DNA of 64,000 nt, taken from positions 1,827,530-1,891,529 of the forward strand of contig NZ_JAPHEH010000001.1 in NCBI RefSeq assembly GCF_029607905.1. The letters are read 5' to 3'. Source of the stretch: Thiovibrio frasassiensis (lineage in GTDB: Bacteria > Desulfobacterota > Desulfobulbia > Desulfobulbales > Desulfurivibrionaceae). Positions 61,436 through 64,000 of this stretch are shown one piece after another (the first letter of the stretch is position 1; each line of letters begins with the position of its first letter). The translations under genes and the position numbers were made by a program. A model generated the notes under the pieces. The model ran no database searches, was not told the DNA's origin, and saw only the letters and a program-made list of their open reading frames with translations.

Positions 61436-62551
61436 TCATTGGCCGGCTTGAAATTTTCGCATGAAGCGACGGTCGATGTAATCCTTGAGCCAGAAAGCCA
61501 GGCGGCCGCCGAAGATCAGCCCCCGTTTTCGTAGGATGCCGGTGTCATCCCCCAGATTGTAGATGAGGAGATAATCGCCGCCGGGCTCGAATTTTTCAAG
61601 CGGCTTCCCCTCCAGGCTCGCCAGGAGATTATGCAGGAGCACCAGGTTCTGTCGGACCGCATAGACCCCGACCTTGTCCAGAGGCTGGGGCATAAAGTGG
61701 ATGCAGTCGCCGCCGCCGAAGATCTCCGGGTATTGCGGGCATTGCAGGTACTCGTTTACCAAGAGGCCGCCGTCCGGGCCGATGGCCAGCTCTGAGTCGG
61801 CAAAAAGTGGGGAGGGCTTAATGCCCAGGGCGAGAAAGATCAGATCCGCCCCGTGGCTGGAGCCGGAATCGAGGACGACTTGGCCATCCCTGATCTCCCG
61901 CACCCGGGCAGGGGAGATTATTTCTATGCCGCGGCGGGCAAGCGAACGCTGCGCCCGGCTCCGGATGGAATCCGGCTGCTTGGGCATGAGTCTGGAGCCG
62001 GCAAAAACCGTGATCCGCGGCGGGGCGACCTTGGCATCGTGGAGCAGACGCCAGACGTTGCCGGCCACCTCCACCGCCGACGGGCCACCGCCGATGATGG
62101 CGACGCTGATCTGTTTTTGGCCTGCCAGGGCAAGAAGGTGCGCCTGGGCCTCCATCAGCCTTTCGATGGGCTTGACCGAAAAGAGCTCCTTGGCCGTTTC
62201 CATCCCAGGCAGGGTCTGCGGCACAGCGCTGCCGGCGTTGCAGGAGAGCACGTCATAGGGTAGAGCCTGACCGTCGGCAAGATGCACGGCCTTGGCCCGG
62301 GCATCGATGCGGACCGCCTTGCCGAGCACAAACGTGGCGCCCTGTTTTTCCACCATCTGTTGGGTGTTAAAACGGATCTCTTCCGGCCGGTAGACCTTGG
62401 CCAGCATCCCCGGCCCCATCCCGGAATAGTAATGATGGGGTGAAGGTCCGATCACCGTAGCGTCGTAGCCCTTGGCGAGAAAAAGATGCAGGTTGGCCAG
62501 GGTCGTCATGTGGGCATGGCCGCCGCCGATCAGGACAAGTTGTTTCTTCAT
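61436..62551 (-). CDS. FAD-dependent pyridine nucleotide-disulfide oxidoreductase (SelD-associated type)
   Basis: 371 residues. The FAD-binding start is LVLIGGGHAHMTTL, with the motif PHHYYSGMGPGMLAKVYRPEEIRF; both match the subgroup often fused to or next to SelD (selenophosphate synthetase). The second Rossmann site is VAIIGGGPSAVEVAGN (about 150-165) and the C-terminal FAD segment is EIFGGGDCIHF. It has NDH-2-like architecture without a membrane anchor. The electron acceptor is unknown. No selD gene is in the window. Confidence 0.85.
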   Translation of the reverse strand: MKKQLVLIGGGHAHMTTLANLHLFLAKGYDATVIGPSPHHYYSGMGPGMLAKVYRPEEIRFNTQQMVEKQGATFVLGKAVRIDARAKAVHLADGQALPYDVLSCNAGSAVPQTLPGMETAKELFSVKPIERLMEAQAHLLALAGQKQISVAIIGGGPSAVEVAGNVWRLLHDAKVAPPRITVFAGSRLMPKQPDSIRSRAQRSLARRGIEIISPARVREIRDGQVVLDSGSSHGADLIFLALGIKPSPLFADSELAIGPDGGLLVNEYLQCPQYPEIFGGGDCIHFMPQPLDKVGVYAVRQNLVLLHNLLASLEGKPLEKFEPGGDYLLIYNLGDDTGILRKRGLIFGGRLAFWLKDYIDRRFMRKFQAGQ

Positions 62552-62634
62552 GAATATTTTTTCTCATTTGTGACACGGAAAAACCAGAGGAAAACTCTGG
62601 GACGCGCCCATATTTTTGTCGAATGCAGAGTTGC

Positions 62635-63216
62635 TCACCCCGCTTTTTTGACAAATTGGGTCAGAATTATAATCCGCTGCCCGTTCACCCTGGCCTCGAT
62701 ATGTTCGGGGTTTTCCGCAATCAGCGAGATTCCGCGCACGAGGGTGCCGCGCTTGGCTGTAAAGTTTGCCCCTTTCACATCCAAATCCTTGATCAGGGTG
62801 ACCGAGTCTCCGGCAGTCAGGGTTGCGCCGTTGCTGTCAACATGTTTGGCGCCCGGTTCATGGTTCTTTTCGTCATCTGCAGCCTGTGCCCAGGCCAGGG
62901 TTGCTTCATCCAGATAAAGCATGTCGAGCAATCCCTGCGCCCACCCTTCACCGCTCAGCCGATGGAGCATCCGCCAGGCCATCACCTGTACCGGGGGCAC
63001 CTGACTCCACATGCTGTCATTGAGGCAACGCCAGTGATGCACGTCGATCGTCTCCGGAGTTTCAATCTGTCCCCGGCAGGTCGGGCAGAGGAGCACGCAC
63101 TGATCCGCACCGCCATCTGAGCTCGGAGGAACTGCATACACGCTCAAGCCTTCGGATACACTACATAATTCACATTTGGATTCGCTGCGGTCATGCAGGG
63201 TTTTTTCGGTGCTCAT
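62635..63216 (-). CDS. PhnA/YjdM-family zinc protein
   Basis: 193 residues. The N-terminal zinc finger (CELC near 15, CPTC near 45) and the C-terminal PhnA domain (GATLTAGDSVTLIKDLDVKGANFTAKRGTLVRGISLIAENPEHIEARVNGQRIIILTQFVKKA) match PhnA/YjdM. The family was named after phosphonate utilisation, but no phn gene is near and the role is unclear. Confidence 0.9.
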   Translation of the reverse strand: MSTEKTLHDRSESKCELCSVSEGLSVYAVPPSSDGGADQCVLLCPTCRGQIETPETIDVHHWRCLNDSMWSQVPPVQVMAWRMLHRLSGEGWAQGLLDMLYLDEATLAWAQAADDEKNHEPGAKHVDSNGATLTAGDSVTLIKDLDVKGANFTAKRGTLVRGISLIAENPEHIEARVNGQRIIILTQFVKKAG

Positions 63217-63421
63217 TGGGTTGCTTTTCCTCGAAAGGTGGAGAGGGTATAGGGTTTGCCAAGCCTAAAGGGGGCGCGTCTTGTTTTTGTTCGAGATGTC
63301 ACATGTCCCAATGACGGGCGCAACACCATGCTGCAGGATGGTTGGGATGCTGGAAAGTTAATGGACTTCGGCATTTCTTTTTGACACGGACTGCCGGAAA
63401 ACAGAATCTTGCTACATGCGC

Positions 63422-64000
63422 TTAAGCCGCCCTGCTTCCCATCACCACCTTGGTCAGCTCGTCGACCACCGCTTCCAGTTCGTCGGCCTGAGCGGACAGC
63501 TCTTCCGAGGCGGTGGTCGATTCCTCGGAGGAGGCGGCGACCCGTTGGGTGGCGCTGCTCAAGGAATTGGTGGCTTCCTGCATCTGGCGGATCTGTTCGG
63601 CCAGACTGCGGCTGGCCTTGGTGATGGCGGTGTTCTTGTCGCCGATACCGGTGGCTGACTCGATAATCCCCTCAAAGTCGGTGTTCACGCTTTTCAGGGC
63701 GCTGGTGCTCTGGCTGAGGCGCTGCATGGTGCCTTCCAGGAGATGCTGGGTGTCGTTGGCCGCCGTGGCCGTGCGCATGGCCAGGTTTTTGACCTCGGTG
63801 GCCACCACTGCGAAACCGGCGCCGGCTTCGCCGGCCCTGGCCGCTTCCACCGCTGCGTTCAGGGCCAGCAGGTTGGTCTGAAAGGCGATGCTGCCGATGG
63901 TGGTGATGATATGGCCGATCTTGTCGCTGTCCTGTTCGATCAAGCCCATGTTGCGGGTGAGATCCACCAGGGCGCGGAGGGATTGGCCGGATTTCTCGAT
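63422..64000 (-). CDS. Methyl-accepting chemotaxis protein, C-terminal signalling part (start beyond right edge)
   Basis: The frame is open to the window end, so only about the last 193 residues are seen. The conserved hairpin tip is partly present: [44 protein letters not shown], where the canonical [23 protein letters not shown] is recognisable. A long coiled-coil return helix ends in [21 protein letters not shown]. It signals to CheA/CheW. The sensory half is outside the window. Confidence 0.93.
   Translation of the reverse strand: MEKSGQSLRALVDLTRNMGLIEQDSDKIGHIITTIGSIAFQTNLLALNAAVEAARAGEAGAGFAVVATEVKNLAMRTATAANDTQHLLEGTMQRLSQSTSALKSVNTDFEGIIESATGIGDKNTAITKASRSLAEQIRQMQEATNSLSSATQRVAASSEESTTASEELSAQADELEAVVDELTKVVMGSRAA

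Overview
The window reads as chromosome of an anaerobic, cytochrome-rich bacterium of the former Deltaproteobacteria; Desulfobulbales / Thermodesulfobacteriota is my best guess. The reasons are several c7-type multiheme cytochromes, system II (ResB/ResC) cytochrome c maturation, a periplasmic Fe-S protein plus NrfD membrane subunit, two sigma-54 activators, an AF1514-family protein, a MucR regulator and a rhodanese that appears to contain selenocysteine. No rRNA or tRNA gene was found, so the placement is inference from gene families.

Layout. 1-6.6 kb: a PAS-rich sigma-54 activator (cut by the left edge), divergent from a four-cluster Fe-S protein and a triheme cytochrome that end in a terminator. 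A 1 kb gap follows with a consensus sigma-54 promoter and long leader for an NrfD-like quinone-interacting membrane protein, then a MerR regulator and a small membrane protein. 6.7-9.9 kb: two small c-type cytochromes and the ResB/ResC pair. 10.3-17.6 kb: housekeeping (rpmB, a RelA-type protein with a destroyed hydrolase site, proS, ispG, queA). 17.8-20.2 kb: HDOD and GGDEF signalling genes. 20.4-28.2 kb: MucR, murI-lolA, an orphan B12-type radical SAM protein joined to two late cobalamin genes, a phosphodiesterase and an S1-repeat protein. 28.2-32.9 kb: a TetR/cytochrome pair and the rfaE1-yicC-remA-gmk-rlmB operon.

33.1-39.0 kb forms a self-contained circuit: a membrane histidine kinase and an NtrC-type regulator sit directly upstream of a consensus sigma-54 promoter that drives a receiver protein and a three-domain periplasmic rhodanese. 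The rhodanese gene has an in-frame TGA followed by a hairpin whose loop matches the E. coli fdhF SECIS loop. 39.1-43.3 kb: an AF1514 protein, a GHL10 lipoprotein fused to a parvulin-like domain, a cysteine-cluster protein and a DUF2914 membrane protein.

43.3-55.8 kb is a 12.6 kb acquired island between a 76-bp direct repeat of the DUF2914 gene end. It encodes a two-partner secretion set: TpsB transporter, HlyC-type lysine acyltransferase, outer-membrane barrel, a 2211-residue TpsA ending in a lipase-like Ser/Asp/His domain, and a lipoprotein immediately downstream that is a candidate immunity protein. A REP-associated (Y1) transposase with inverted repeats closes it. 56.1-64 kb: a heme/PAS/GGDEF/hemerythrin diguanylate cyclase, a proline/alanine/threonine-rich repeat protein, an APC transporter with a cytosolic tail, a SelD-neighbour type flavoprotein, a PhnA-like protein and the C-terminal end of a chemotaxis receptor.

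The two most unusual systems are the acylated-TPS/lipase/lipoprotein island and the sigma-54-controlled selenocysteine rhodanese.
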